In this document: in pieces, positions 19,853-31,019 of the stretch
Layout: every line of letters begins with the position of its first letter
How positions within the stretch are numbered: position 1 is the stretch's first letter
The notes under the pieces: generated by a model
The model's input: the letters and a program-made list of their open reading frames with translations, nothing else
Told to the model about the DNA's origin: nothing
The model's database searches: none
Assembly (NCBI GenBank): GCA_964034945.1
Contig: OZ035962.1
Span: 70,074,274-70,138,273 of the forward strand
Direction: 5' to 3'
Length of the DNA stretch: 64,000 nucleotides
From: Chrysopilus asiliformis
Lineage: Eukaryota; Arthropoda; Insecta; Diptera; Rhagionidae
Made by a program: the position numbers and the translations under genes

Positions 19853-20152
19853 TAACAAAAGCTATAATTGCCAATCTGGCAATTATTGAAAACCTGTATG
19901 GTGATATTGGTATCTTAATTTGAGCATTTGTACCAAAATTACACTTTGAAGTCGAACTTTCCAATCAGATTTTTTTAAATTTATTCCAATCGGATTCTGA
20001 TGTATGGGAGTTTTATGTAGAATCATATTCTAAATAACTTTTGTTCTTGCACTTTTTTGATAAAATGCACCGTTTTTGAGATATTCGGAAAAAACGTTTT
20101 CGTTTGTATGGGGGGTACCCCCCCTAATGGTCCATTTTTGCCCATGAACGAA
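19853..20152 (+). repeat. Dispersed repeat A, copy 3 (truncated)
   Basis: This copy has the same start (ATAACAAAAGCT and the terminal hairpin) and body as copies 1 and 5. It stops at GAACGAACC, short of the GACAGAC end. The fragment of the AACCGACTTCC repeat follows at 20246-20310 in reverse orientation. Confidence 0.7.
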
Positions 20153-20548
20153 CCGGGGTCCAACCAGGAACTTTCTCTACAACTTTCTCTTTGGGATGAC
20201 CAAAATCGGTCAACCCAGTAAAAAGTTAGGCGTGAACATACATTAAAAAAAAAAAAAAATATTCAGGTGGAATTGAGAACCTTTTCCTTTTTGGAAGTCG
20301 GTTAAAAATTATGTCAGTACAGTACTGAAAAGTAAATGTTGTACTGAAAAGTACTAAAATTCTTTCATCTATATCAGGGATGTCCAATCTTTTAGCTTTC
20401 CTGGGCCACATTGGAAGAAGGCGAGTTATATTGGGCCACAAATAAAATATACTAACCGTAAAGATAGCTGATTAGTAAAAAACGTAAAATATATGTATAT
20501 ATATACTTAGTTAACAATTTTAAGTAATTGAAACTTCATTAATTCATA

Positions 20549-22190
20549 AAGGTGCCTGTCCACATGGGAGTAAATGCCGGCGAGAACCTCTCGAGATTTC
20601 TTGATAGCAGTTAACTCGTAAATGGACACGTATCTGGGAATCGGTTGCAGAAACTCGCAAAAACTCGCGAGCTAGTTTCTGCGAGCTGTCAAAAGTGATT
20701 CTACTCTCTAGTCGACATTTACCCACTGAACTCTCGGCGTTTGAATTTCGCTAGTATCTCTCAAGAACTCGCCAAAGCAAGATGTCAAAAAAAATCAAGA
20801 TATTGGTCACCGGAGCAGATTAAAAAGTTAATTTCCGAACTTGATAACCTACAAAAATTTCTAAATTGTCGCGCGTCTTCAATTTGCAATTCTCTTATTA
20901 GACTTTTCTCGACACCCAAAAGATTTCTCCTTTGAATCCAGGACTTAACCCAGTACTTTTTTTTGCTGATTTTGTTTGTCTCTTATTATTAATTAGAGTA
21001 AATACAGTTGCTGCAACCTTCCTGTAGTGCGATGACATTTCGTTTACTTTCCACTTTCAGTCGTGCATCACTCTCAAATGGACAGGGTCTGGAGAGTTCT
21101 CGCGAAACTAAGTGCTTTTCGCTAGAAACTCGCCGAGAGCTCGCGATAGAAAAATCGCCAAAAATAACTCTCAAATGGACAACCTTCTGCGAGTAGGTAG
21201 GTAGGTTAGAGTGGCGGTCTTCCGACCCACTTAGACCAATGAGGTCCATTGTGATACCACATATATATTTATTTATTTCTTCTCTACTCGAACCAGTGTG
21301 AGCTTTTTATGAAGCCTAGGAGATTGTTGATGTTTACATCTTCCAATTCATTAGTATTTTCAAAGAAAAAGGATCCTAAAAATGATTTCCTTCTGCAATC
21401 CAGTGCTGGGCAAGTGCAGAGCAGATGACCTACAGTCTCTTACTCCTCTTCATCTTTGCAACTTCTGCAGGAGTCATTAGAGGGGACATCAAGTCTACTC
21501 ACATGTCTCCCTATGAGGCAGTGTCCTGTGATCACGCCTACAATCATGGTAATACATCTTCGGTGCAGCAGAATCAGCTTGCATGTACGCTTTTTATCCA
21601 GCTTTGGCCAAATAAGTTTGGTAGCGTAACACGAGGTGCCTGAGGACCACCTTTGATTTGCAAGCCTGGCTGCTTCTTCCCGAATCAGTAATTTGCACGT
21701 TGTTAAAGGTGCATCCAGATACTCCTTTTCCGGCATGATTTGAAGTGTAGTGCCGTATCTAGCGAGTTCGTCCGCTTTGCAGCTACCCGGAATGTCCCTG
21801 TGTCCAGGTACCCAGATTAATTTGATATTGAAGAACTCAGCTAGCTCGTTTAGAGTTGCCAAGCACTCAATAGTCACTCTTGATGTTAGAGATGATGAGT
21901 CAAGTGACTTAATTGCCGCTTGACTGTCCGTGAAGATGCTGCTATTCTTAACTGATATCACATTATTTTTCAGCCAGCTTAGGACTTCTTTGACCGCCAT
22001 AACCTCGGCTTGAAAGACGCTGCAGTGATCCGGTAGGCGAAAGGCAATATTTAAGTTTAGTTGTTCAGAGAAAATCCCTCCACCGACTCTGCGCCCCAAC
22101 TTTGACCCATCTGTATAGACATGGATCGTCTTAACTCTCAAGAGTTTTTGAGATTTACTCGCGTATTTACTCTCATGTGGACAGGCACTT
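20549..22190. mobile_element. TA-flanked MITE nested in the hAT element
   Basis: The ends AAGGTGCCTGTCCACATG and the complement of AAGTGCCTGTCCACATGAG lie inside TA (20547-20548 and 22191-22192). Much of the body is made of AACTCGC/GCGAGTT-like sub-repeats. The frame at 20741-20935 contains RYWSPEQIKKLISELDNL, which looks like the first helices of a Myb/MADF-like domain, followed by stops. A LINE fragment interrupts the right half (about 21196-22141). Confidence 0.65.
21196..22141 (-). pseudogene. LINE fragment: RNase H domain and 3' end
   Basis: On the minus strand the frame begins KTIHVYTDGSK and keeps the RNase H1 landmarks: D in YTDGS, E in FQAE, D in FTDSQAAIKSL, and WVPGHRDIPG with the ADELAR Asp. 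A cysteine-rich tail follows (SCRSCKDEEE). A TAA at 21438-21440 interrupts before ETVGHLLCTCPALDC, which completes the usual Cys/His C-terminus and ends near the Phe-Glu-stop at about 21290. The 3' end is marked by ATCACAATGGACCTC, GTCGGAAGACCGCCAC and CTAACCTACCTACCTA. RNase H plus this tail suggest an I/R1/LOA-group LINE. The reverse transcriptase is absent. Confidence 0.82.
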
Positions 22191-22267
22191 TAAAGTTTGT
22201 AAATATATCAGTTTTTGTTGGGCCACATTCAAACACGTCCTGGGCCGCATGCAAGCCTGATCTATAT

Positions 22268-24120
22268 AAAAAAAAATAAGTTTAGTTACTGCAACCAGAT
22301 TTTACCAGAGACATTTTCATAAAAGTGGGCAATGGAAGCATTCTTATATACCGTTTTCTATTCTAAAAAGCCTCGTTGTACCAACATTTTATGCTTCGTT
22401 TAACTCTTTTTGTGTGAGGTGTCAGGAAATAAGCGAACTATAGCAAAATTTTGTTGCACCTAAGTTAATTATGGTGTCGTAATTGTGTGTACCGACAAAA
22501 AAATGAGACTAGTAAAAATTTGAAGAAAAAAAAGTAAGAAAATTGACTGAATTCCGAAATGATTCGGAGAGAATTAATAGTTTTTGCTGAATTTTAAACG
22601 GAGTAATTCTTTTCTTTGATTATTTCTGGCCTGAATTTCATATAATTTAGTATCAGCAAGAAATAAAGAAACGAAGCAAGCTGAACTGAACCAAACTAAG
22701 CGGAATAACTGAAATATAACCGGATTGTCGATAGTTAACTGGCCTCACCGTTCGTCAGTGTTTCTTTTGAATGGTTTGAAAATACAGGCACAGAGAGAGC
22801 AGTCTAATAGTGGTTGGTGTACTGTACATGCATATATTATTAACAATGATATTTTAATGGTATTCGTGTATCGGTGGTAAAATGTTAGTTTGATGTTGAT
22901 GGTGGCTAGATAAACAGATGTCAGAAAAACCGGCTCTGGATGTGGTGTTCTTTCTGGTTTCATTTTTTTTCCTCACTTCTTCAATAATTTTTCTTTACAA
23001 ACTTTTTTTTTTCGTAAGCCAAAGAAATTATTTGCGTGACTCATCCCGAATCATTCATTGAATTCGTACAACGATCCGATAGTATCCGCTTTTCTTATTA
23101 TTTCGCTTGGCGTTTCTTACGAGTATACATGAACTTGTTCGGATTCTTGTCAGCAACTTTTATTCCGCCTATACAAATAGATGTCAGGATCAGCCATCGC
23201 AAACAGACGGCCAGTGACAGTCGCCCGAATGGAAATACTGATAAATCCTATATTAGCATCGCATTTTACAAGTGAAATTGCTGATTTTATCCTTGAGAGG
23301 TATTTGGGTCATATGGCATCCGGGAAAGTTGTCGCAAGTTAAAAGGAAACCCAGTCAAGCAATTCCAAAAATCTCGAGGAATTCAAACAAAACTTTTTTC
23401 CCACAAGATTCTAATATAATTCAAAAAGGAAAGAAAATTCTCCTATGACGTCATTCCCAATATGACATATACAATTTTCCAGGGCGTGTCCTGTCCCGAA
23501 AGCAATATTTTTTTTCCATTGCTGTCGTATTGCCATTGGAATGAGATCTGGCCACGGCACTGGAAAATCTGTAGATTAATCTTTTTGTTATTGAATTGAA
23601 CGTTTGTGAATTGTTTACATTTGGCGGCTAGTTAAACCAAATATTCGAGGATATAAAATAGACACTTAAAAAAAAATATGACTTCAACAGATTGAAGTTT
23701 TCTTGTGTGAAAATATCATGGGCAAAGAGTAACCAAGCAATGCGCGGTTATTGGGGGTTCGTAATCGGCCCACAATAATTAAGAAATAAATATAAATTCT
23801 GCTCTATATCCCTCCCTCAATTTAGAACATAAAAAATGAGTTTTTGCTATCTGAAAACATGAGGTCACGTTGGAGGCGTTTACTCCAATAATCGGCAACC
23901 AACTGTAAACAATTACGAATATTTTGTTGGCATTTGTGTGATAAAACGGATCTCTATAAGCAATCGATTTAAGAAAAGTCTTGTTAGCATAATTCGACAT
24001 GATTATATCGTTGAGATTCCAGACATTAATTGGGATAAAGGAAATTTTTTTTGGATAATTGAATGTAAATGGTGATCCAATTAGAGGTACTTTTTCCAAT
24101 AGGGTTGTTTTGACAGTTCT
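22268..24120. other. No recognised gene or element
   Basis: AT-rich DNA with open frames of 72-106 codons on both strands (for example 23036-23275 and 23779-24099), none recognisable. No inverted repeat or target duplication was noticed. Confidence 0.4.
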
Positions 24121-24167
24121 GGCTTGTCTATATGACGTTTGTGTTCAGTATTCACTGCCATTTCATC

Positions 24168-24600
24168 ATGAATAGACTTACGTGTGAACAACGTTTACTA
24201 ATTGTGGAAACTTATTTCCAAAATCAGTGCTCAGTTAGGAATTGTTATAGAGCTCTTCGTCCATATTTTGGTCGTCATAATCGTCCCACTGAACGCACTA
24301 TTCGTGAAACCATCACCAAATTTCGAACTAATTTTACACTATTAGACATTCATCCATCAACAAGAGTGCGTACAGCACTTTTTTGGTGCGGTTTATGGGC
24401 AGGCGGCATCATTGGACCGTATTTCTTTAAAAACGTTTTACTGTCAATGGAGCTCGCTACAGAGCAGTGATCAATGAATTTTTGTTGTCAAAAATTCAAG
24501 ATATTGGTGTAGCTGACTTGTGGTTTCAACAGGATGGCGCTACATGGCATACAGCTAACGATACAATCGCTTTATTGAGGGAAACGTTTTTTTCATTTTC
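24168..24600 (+). pseudogene. Tc1/mariner-type transposase fragment (DUF4817-like)
   Basis: ATG at 24168 starts NRLTCEQRLLIVETYFQNQ, an N-terminal HTH of the type found in insect mariner-like transposases, followed by RPTERTIRETITKF. The next part jumps to FWCGLWAGGIIGPYFFKN, so the segment with the first catalytic Asp seems deleted. A one-base frameshift in the A-run near 24430 is needed to continue as RFTVNGARYRAVINEF and LWFQQDGATWHTA, the second catalytic block. After LLRETFF the similarity ends and the third acidic block is missing. Several lesions make it non-functional. No terminal inverted repeats were identified. Confidence 0.72.
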
Positions 24601-26560
24601 AGCGTTCCGTGCAAGTGGTTCCGATTGGTTGGTATTTTTCAGTGCGTATTTTTCTCGTTCCATTGTCATTTACGCTCCAGTTGTCAAAGAATTCGAATCT
24701 AGCAAGCAAAAATGTTTACATGGAATAAACTCGAACATAAAGCATGCTTGCTGCTGTCAGAAACTTTTTATTATCCATTTGAAATTTTTTTTAGTTTATT
24801 ATGGCGAATATTAATTGAAAACAATTTTCCTTTAACTGTTCAATGAAAAATTTCAATTATGTTTCGTTTCCAATTGTTTCCTGTGCGAAACTGACAGTAG
24901 CGTTCAGTTCCAATCTGAGTGTAAACACGAGCAACATTTTTGATTTAGTCACATGTTCATGCCTCAACCGTGTGTAAACATGGTTTAATGGAGGAAATAA
25001 TCTAACAGGACAAAAAGTACTGGTACTGATTTTTTACACAATTGGCCAAAAAGGTATGAAGGCTGAATCCAAATGGTACGAAAAAAAATTTTTCTTCGGC
25101 AGCACTGTTCATGTGTTTAGAGTTCAAAGATTTACCAACTTTTCAGGTTCTCGAGAAATATGTAAATTACTTTTGCTGTTCTTGAGATTTCTCGAGAGAA
25201 ACTTCCATTCCATAAGAACACTTCCATTTTTGGGAAAAAAGGTAAAAAGAAGTAACAAATATAATTAAAATACAATTTTCGAACAAAGTATTGTTTTAAG
25301 AATGTTTTAGAATTGCTAAATGTGGATTCTGTCGACAAAACTACGTTTGTGGTATTTCAGAGTCGCCATCAATCAAAAACTGCTATATCGGTGTAGCCAT
25401 CAATCAAATGCAGTTTACAATGTTGATTGCTTAGCTGAAATCAGTATTTAAATTGCCACAAGCGATAAAAATATTTATAAAAACCTAAGAAGAGTTTACT
25501 TTTTGGTCGATTTTTGTCATAATGAGATAAAAATATAACATCAATTTCTTTAATATTTTTAGATAATTTTCTTTTTGGATTCTAGATGGAAATGGATATT
25601 TTGGTTTTCAAATTGGTTCTAGTTTTTCAAATCTCAAAAATGCCATTTTCAGCTTTGACTAATTAATTCCGAGTATGTTTTAAAATTTTAGACAAAAATG
25701 TTGAAAATTATATTAAGAAAAACATGTTTTCAAAAAATCAAAGTATGGTTCAAATTTCGACTTGAAAATGTTCAGATTCTTTCTTAGAAGTTATAGAATT
25801 TTTTGAGTATAAAATCGATTAAAAAGCGAACGAATTTAAATGCTATTTTAAGTTAATTGCATAAAATTTTTGGTGGTATAGTAATTCACTAAATTAAACA
25901 TAGGACTTTGGGATTTTCGTATGGAGAACGGAAATCTCGTTTAAAAAATGATGTTTAAGAAAACTTGGCAATTGAAAAATTGAGGAATCCACATATAGAA
26001 TGAAAAGATACTGTAATGTAATATCCTAAAAACCAAAATAAAAATTTTATAAAAAGAGTGTAGAGATTTGGAATTTTGCACAGATAAGTTTCTCGTAAAA
26101 AATGAGATAAAAACTTTTGATCGAAAAAACAATCGGTTCATTTCTGCCGCCCTCCCCCCTGCAAATCAAATTGTTTTAGCAATTTTTTCGAAAACGGTGC
26201 ATCGCCTCGAAAATTTTCTTGAAAATTCTTTTGTATACCAAAATTTTATCGGATTGCCCCTTTTCCCATACAAATGGATTTTTTAAAATTAATATTCAGT
26301 CTGTCCTCAATTAGAGTATTTGACGGTTGACCCGTGGTAATTGTATAGTTTTCTTATGTTTTTAATCCGCATTATCGTCAAGGTAGGGTTGAGCATATAA
26401 AGCAAATCATCAATGGTGACTATCGAACGGCTGTAAACCATCGATATTGTTCGATGGCTTTAAAAAATCTGGCATAAAGAATCTGGTATTTTGTTTATCT
26501 AGTAAAATTTCTGACGCGAATCAGCTAAACAAAATATCGTTTATTGTATTTTAAAGGGAC
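24601..26560. other. No recognised gene
   Basis: AT-rich DNA. 25900-26290 has TTTTCGAAAACGGTGCATCG-like phrases resembling parts of 29550-29720 and 60540-60700, suggesting a decayed dispersed repeat. Open frames of up to about 115 codons here do not resemble known families. Confidence 0.35.
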
Positions 26561-26564
26561 TAAA

Positions 26565-26788
26565 ATGGTTCGAGAGGAAAAGCTAGGATCACTATCCGTT
26601 CTACAATTTTATGCGAAAACTCTTAACGAAACAGTAAAATATTTGGGTGACGGACGTGATGGACACGTCCCCAAAAAGTTGAAACGGTTCTTCACATAGT
26701 TAAACGTGTATGTCGCGTCCCTGAACATGAAGAGGTTAAAAATCCGCCATATTGGTTAGCTCAAACAATTGAGATGCAAGCGTTACCA
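26565..26788 (+). pseudogene. Unrecognised coding-like segment with one frameshift
   Basis: ATG at 26565 opens MVREEKLGSLSVLQFYAKTL, then KYLGDGRDGHVPKKLKRFFT and a stop. Dropping one base at about 26693 continues HIVKRVCRVPEHEEVKNPPY and WLAQTIEMQALP. Both halves have balanced, protein-like composition, unlike random AT-rich frames around them. No family is recognised. It may be a decayed transposon gene or an old exon. No good donor follows. Confidence 0.3.
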
Positions 26789-28600
26789 GTTTTTTTTTAG
26801 AGTAAAGTTAGGCTTATTTTTGGCTAATATTTTTCACTTTATTTTTCTCATTCATTTTATACAATATTTGTGGGTAAATTATTGGTTTTCACTCACTGTC
26901 ACTATCAATCTTTAACTCAAAAACGACTCAATTGATTGAGTGGATTTTTTTTAATGGAAATTTTGGGGGACGGTACTGGAGAAACGACGGAAAATTTTAC
27001 ATAAAATCATTTATTTTTCTGTAAGGTTTTTATTTATCATTTTATGTAATTTTTTTTCATCGAACTTTGGTTTTAAAAAGGAGAAATTTGATTTGAAATT
27101 TAAAATCCTGAAAGGTGCATTTAACAACTGCTGCGTTCCTTTTGTTTTTTGGTTATATAAGAAGTACTTTTAGTAGTTTGGCACTTGTCGCTATTAAAAA
27201 GCCAAAACACAGGAGATTTGATGTTACTGCGGCCAAAATAATTGTTTTCATGGGAACCAGGAATTTTTAACTGACCTTTGCTGCATTATATTTTAATAGC
27301 CACTTTTTCCGTCTAAGGTGACACTGTCTTTATTCTACATTGGGCCAACAACCAATAATTCGTTTCACAACCAAGAAATCTTTCGATCAACGAACAAAAA
27401 TGGCAAAAATAAAGGGGATTCCTTTGCTCTTTGCATTTTCTACGATTTTGATGTATTATTCTTTTGAATTGCTTTGAATTATTTTTACAGTTTTTTTTTT
27501 GAAGTTTGGAAAGACGCAACTTCAAAGAAACAGAAAGCACCTCACAGAAAACTCCAAATGTATAACAGTGTGACTTGATACCTGCTTTAGCCCACCTTGC
27601 ATGTACAACACACTCGTAGTCTTCATTCGTGTGGGGACATAGAGATTTATTTCGTTCTTGACGATGACGTGAAGAAGAAAATTTCGATTGTATTGAAACT
27701 GGCATATCATTGAAATCCAAAGAAAAATACATGAAACGATTACGTGTGGCGCTTAGGGCTGAATAAAATTCCGAAATTACTCCGAGGCTTTTATGATTTC
27801 TCAATGGAATTTGGTATTCCAATTTCACAAAAGAGAGTATAATATGAGTAAAAAATTATAATGGAATAAATCTTGTGCTGCACTACCAAATATTAAGAAC
27901 AATAATCAATGGATAAGAGCGGATAAGGGGGAGGAAAGTATAATATCGATTTTCCTTGTTAAAAAGAAGCTCTGCAAAGAGGAGATGTAAACATACTCCT
28001 GTAGGAGAAAAAACGTATACAGAACGAAAAAAGAGACTACCCTTAAGAGCTGTACTTAAGAGCTGTCAGAGCCCCCGGGAAAAAAAAGTTTCAATGTAAG
28101 AATATCGTGCATATACTGAACACATCTATTGAAAGTTAAGAAATTTTATTGAAATTTCAAAGTCAATCTATTTATCCGGAAATTATTATGGATCATAAAG
28201 CATCGAGTGTATTGAAATTCGATTCCTCAACCATTGATATTGCAATTTACCCAAAGAATCGGTTTAAGGCGCGCAAGGCTAGTGAACAAGTTATTGGAAA
28301 TTAAATGTTATTAGATTATGTGGGGTACGGAAATATCATCTCGAATAAAAAATGTATTGAAAAGGTTTTTTTATATAGAAGAAAATTGGCTTTTTTTAAA
28401 AATTAAAATTGGTCGCATATTTCATCTTTTGACCCCATATTAAAAATAAAGAGCATTCAGAATAATTAATTTAACACAAATCGATAAATGAATTTCAGTT
28501 GATGATAGAAGATATCGTGAATGATTTGAAAGTTTATTTTTTAAGAACTTTTATTTATCTTGCTTTTTGTCTGTTTGTCCGTTTGTCGGTTTGTCAGGGC
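26789..28600. other. No recognised gene; one long open frame at 27313-27828 (-)
   Basis: The minus-strand frame 27313-27828 (171 codons) is the longest here and begins MKLEYQIPLRNHKSLGVISE. It is rich in Cys, Lys and Arg and shows no domain I recognise. It could be chance or a decayed transposon. The remaining sequence is AT-rich. A TGTCTGTTTGTCCGTTTGTC run at 28567-28590 marks the start of the repeat B/LINE complex. Confidence 0.3.
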
Positions 28601-28630
28601 CAAATCTTGAACCCTAATTTTGATCCATTT

Positions 28631-28969
28631 TCACATATCTTGAAAATATATGTTTGGCTTAAAATTTGGCAAACATACGTAATGAGAGGTTCTAGGGAAA
28701 ATATACCGAAGAGGAATAAGTTGGGAAATTTCAGTGGAATATTTCCCATGGAAATATCTATAGAATATGCTAAGTATCCCAACAGAGCGACGATACTCGA
28801 GAGACGATATTGAATCTGTCAAATATTTGTCTCCAATCAGTCGGATCGCACGTTTTTGAATTTGGTCCAGCAGCTGCAGGACAGATTTTGGGGCTCCAGC
28901 CCAAATGTGCGAATTATACTCAAGCCTTGGTCGAATATAGGTGTTGTACAATACATAGATGCTGAGCAC
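28631..28969 (-). pseudogene. LINE reverse-transcriptase C-terminal fragment (Jockey/CR1 group)
   Basis: The minus-strand frame gives LYNTYIRPRLEYNSHIWAGA, then LLDQIQKRAIRLIGD, SLEYRRSVGILSIFYRYFHG and ISQLIP. This is the thumb and post-RT segment of Jockey/CR1-like LINEs (Y-x-x-x-I-R-P-x-L-E-Y ... W ... Q-x-R-A-x-R-L-I-G-D ... L-x-x-R-R). No YADD palm and no endonuclease are present. The coding match starts abruptly at about 28969, beside repeat B, and fades after about 28680, so the fragment is truncated at both ends. Confidence 0.75.
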
Positions 28970-29350
28970 AAAAATCAGTTTTTAGCAATTATCTCCAAAG
29001 AACCGGCTTTTTGCTGGTTGTATGTACGAGAGAAATTAATGAGAATGGCATTCTCCACAATTTTGTTTGTCACCGTTATCCGTTAACTTGATCGTTATTG
29101 AGATATTTTCATTTCACATGTAAAAAATAGATTTTTGTGAATTGCTTGCAAACTAACGGTTCCCCGTAAAAGTAGTTGAAGGAGGGACTAAAAATATTCA
29201 AATTCTCTACATTTTTGCCTTTTACTGTAAACCGGTATCTTTTACCGTTATCGAGATATTTCAGTTTTTGTAAAATTAAAAATCATTTTTATATAAACTA
29301 AAATTTGTTGCGTCAGTTTATTAGTGTACTCGGAAATCGCTCAAGAACTT
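28970..29350 (+). repeat. Dispersed repeat B, copy 2
   Basis: It shares TTTTTGCCTTTTACTGTAAA, TACCGTTATCGAGATATTTC and TGCTTGCAAACTAACGG with 17100-17430. The LINE fragment interrupts or abuts its left end. It is non-coding. Confidence 0.6.
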
Positions 29351-30040
29351 AGACGTTGTCATATGCTGCTTACATCAGACACTTTTTTATTGAAAATGAA
29401 TAATTATAAGCATGTCATGTAATAAAATCCTTTAAATCGGTTAAAATTAAGAAAATTTAAGCAAATTGATTTTCTTCTGAAATGTGAATTTACCAAGAAT
29501 CTTAGGTAAATTAATACATTTCTTAGTTCGATGGTCTTCTTACCAAGGAATTGGTTAAGCTATCCAATGATTTTGGGAGTTTTCACCTGTGTACATTAGA
29601 TTCAAATTGGAATAACATTTCCATCGCCTTAACTGGAAATTGTACAAAGAAATTCCAAAATTTTCTTCCAAAAATTTTTATAGATCGTATGGGGATTGCC
29701 CCTCAAAATGCAGCTTTTCTTTTTATTTTAAATACATTATAGGTCCAGTTTTCTGTAGCTAAAATACCGTATGCGTCATAAAAATCTGGAAAATTCATAT
29801 TAAATTGTAAACCGTTTAAAAAAACACAGAAGTTGAACGAAAAAAAAAATATGTTTTGCTCTAAACTAAATCTTACATACTAGTAACAAAAATTATTCAA
29901 AATGTCCACCTCCAGCATTTACGAACTTCTCCAAACGGGACCTGTACTTCTTGCAGGTCAATATTAAAAAAGACTTCGGCTTGTCGTTCCATGCGATGGT
30001 AATGGTGGACTTCAGGGCTGGCACATTACTGTAAGCCTTA

Positions 30041-31019
30041 CCCCTGGAGCACAATGAACGCAACCAAGCCGCAACTAAGGACGCTTCGAACTGTCACTTA
30101 ACGCAGTTCAGGAGTGGTTGAGCACAATAGAAGCGTCGTCTGTTGCGTTGTGAGACAAACACAGAAAAATTAAAAGTGAACTAAAGTAGGAAAATATATA
30201 AAAAATGAGAGATTTTGAAGCGATAATTTGTTTTATTTGTTTGTATATTTGCTATTTGCATGTGATGCGAATAAATAAAAAGAAAAAAAAAACAATATTG
30301 GGTGCGGCCAATGAATTTAACACGGGAGATTGATGGATATTTTCAAGTTTGCTTCAATAAATTAAAAAAACTTCCGACCCGGAAGACTTTTTCAAGCACA
30401 CAAGAATGACTCCTAACGTTTATAATTTGTTCTGAAGACTCAGGATGTTTCCGGAACTAAATCCAGGTTGGACCTAGTTTTCCGCGGTTTAATATGGTCC
30501 CGTAAAAACATCAAATTCTCAAAATAGACCCACTGCGGGCTGTTAGCTGATGCAGCACTTCCGGACGGTGCATTTTCTTTATTGAATTGTTTGGAAAATC
30601 TATCCAGCAAGGATTTCCATCCTGTCTGACACAATTCAACTGAAAAATATTTAAACATTATTAAAGGTCGCAATTTATTAAAAGTATACCTGTTGCTGAC
30701 AGCTCCGCACCAATGTTTTCCCCTATTCTCAATTTTAAAGATATATTTTTGTATCCGCGGCTACATTTCGTATATAAAACCGTGTTTTTCCGCACTTCTT
30801 CAATTAATTTCTCCTCGAACGACATTTTGATTGGGACTGTACAGAACTGTCAACGCAGAATTGCTGCGGCAAAGTTCAAAGTTTGGCAACTTTTGCGTCG
30901 ATGGTTGCGTTCAACCCGTTCATTGTGCTCACTCAAAAGCATTTCTGCGAAATAAACTCGTAAGTGACATTTGGCTGCGTGATAGTTGCGGCTTGGTTGC
31001 GTTCATTGTGCTCCAAGGG
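30041..31019 (-). mobile_element. PIF/Harbinger element, family E copy 2, carrying a MADF gene
   Basis: TTA at 30038-30040 and 31020-31022 flanks inverted ends containing TGGAGCACAATGAACGCAAC and about 20 more matching bases. The minus strand carries a two-exon MADF gene (30440-30825). No DDE nuclease gene is present, so it is a 979-bp non-autonomous derivative that kept the accessory-protein gene. It inserted into an already old Tc1/mariner copy. Smaller relatives are at 6860-7661 and 55965-56391. Confidence 0.82.
30440..30825 (-). CDS. MADF-domain protein of a Harbinger-like element (two exons, 111 aa)
   Basis: ATG at 30825 starts MSFEEKLIEEVRKNTVLYTK. Exon 1 (30690-30825) ends ACAG|GTATAC. 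A 50-nt intron (30640-30689) ends TTTTTCAG, and exon 2 (30440-30639) runs to a TGA. The spliced frame is open over 111 codons. The MADF pattern is complete: F-x3-LIE-x-V, V-L-Y, G-Y-K-N, then CQTGWKSLLDRFSKQF and SPQWVYFENLMFLRDHI. MADF proteins bind DNA, and in PIF/Harbinger elements such a protein is thought to recruit the DDE nuclease to the transposon ends. The same first codons (MSFEEKLI) survive in the copy near 56200. The product is shorter than typical full accessory proteins, so it may be a truncated form. Confidence 0.68.

Larger units (their letters stand above)
20375..22259. mobile_element. hAT (Charlie-type) MITE resembling MER30, with nested inserts
   Basis: A perfect 8-bp duplication ATCTATAT (20367-20374 and 22260-22267) flanks it, with ends CAGGGATGTCC and the complement of CAGGCTTGC. 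The left part reads TGTCCAATCTTTT, CTGGGCCACATTGGAAGAA, then AAATAAAATATACTAACC and GATAGCTGATTAG. The right part reads GTTGGGCCACATTCAAA and CCTGGGCCGCATGC. From memory, this order and wording closely follow the primate hAT-Charlie MITE MER30, apart from the insert at 20549-22190. No transposase remains. The MER30 resemblance is recalled and was not searched. Confidence 0.78.
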
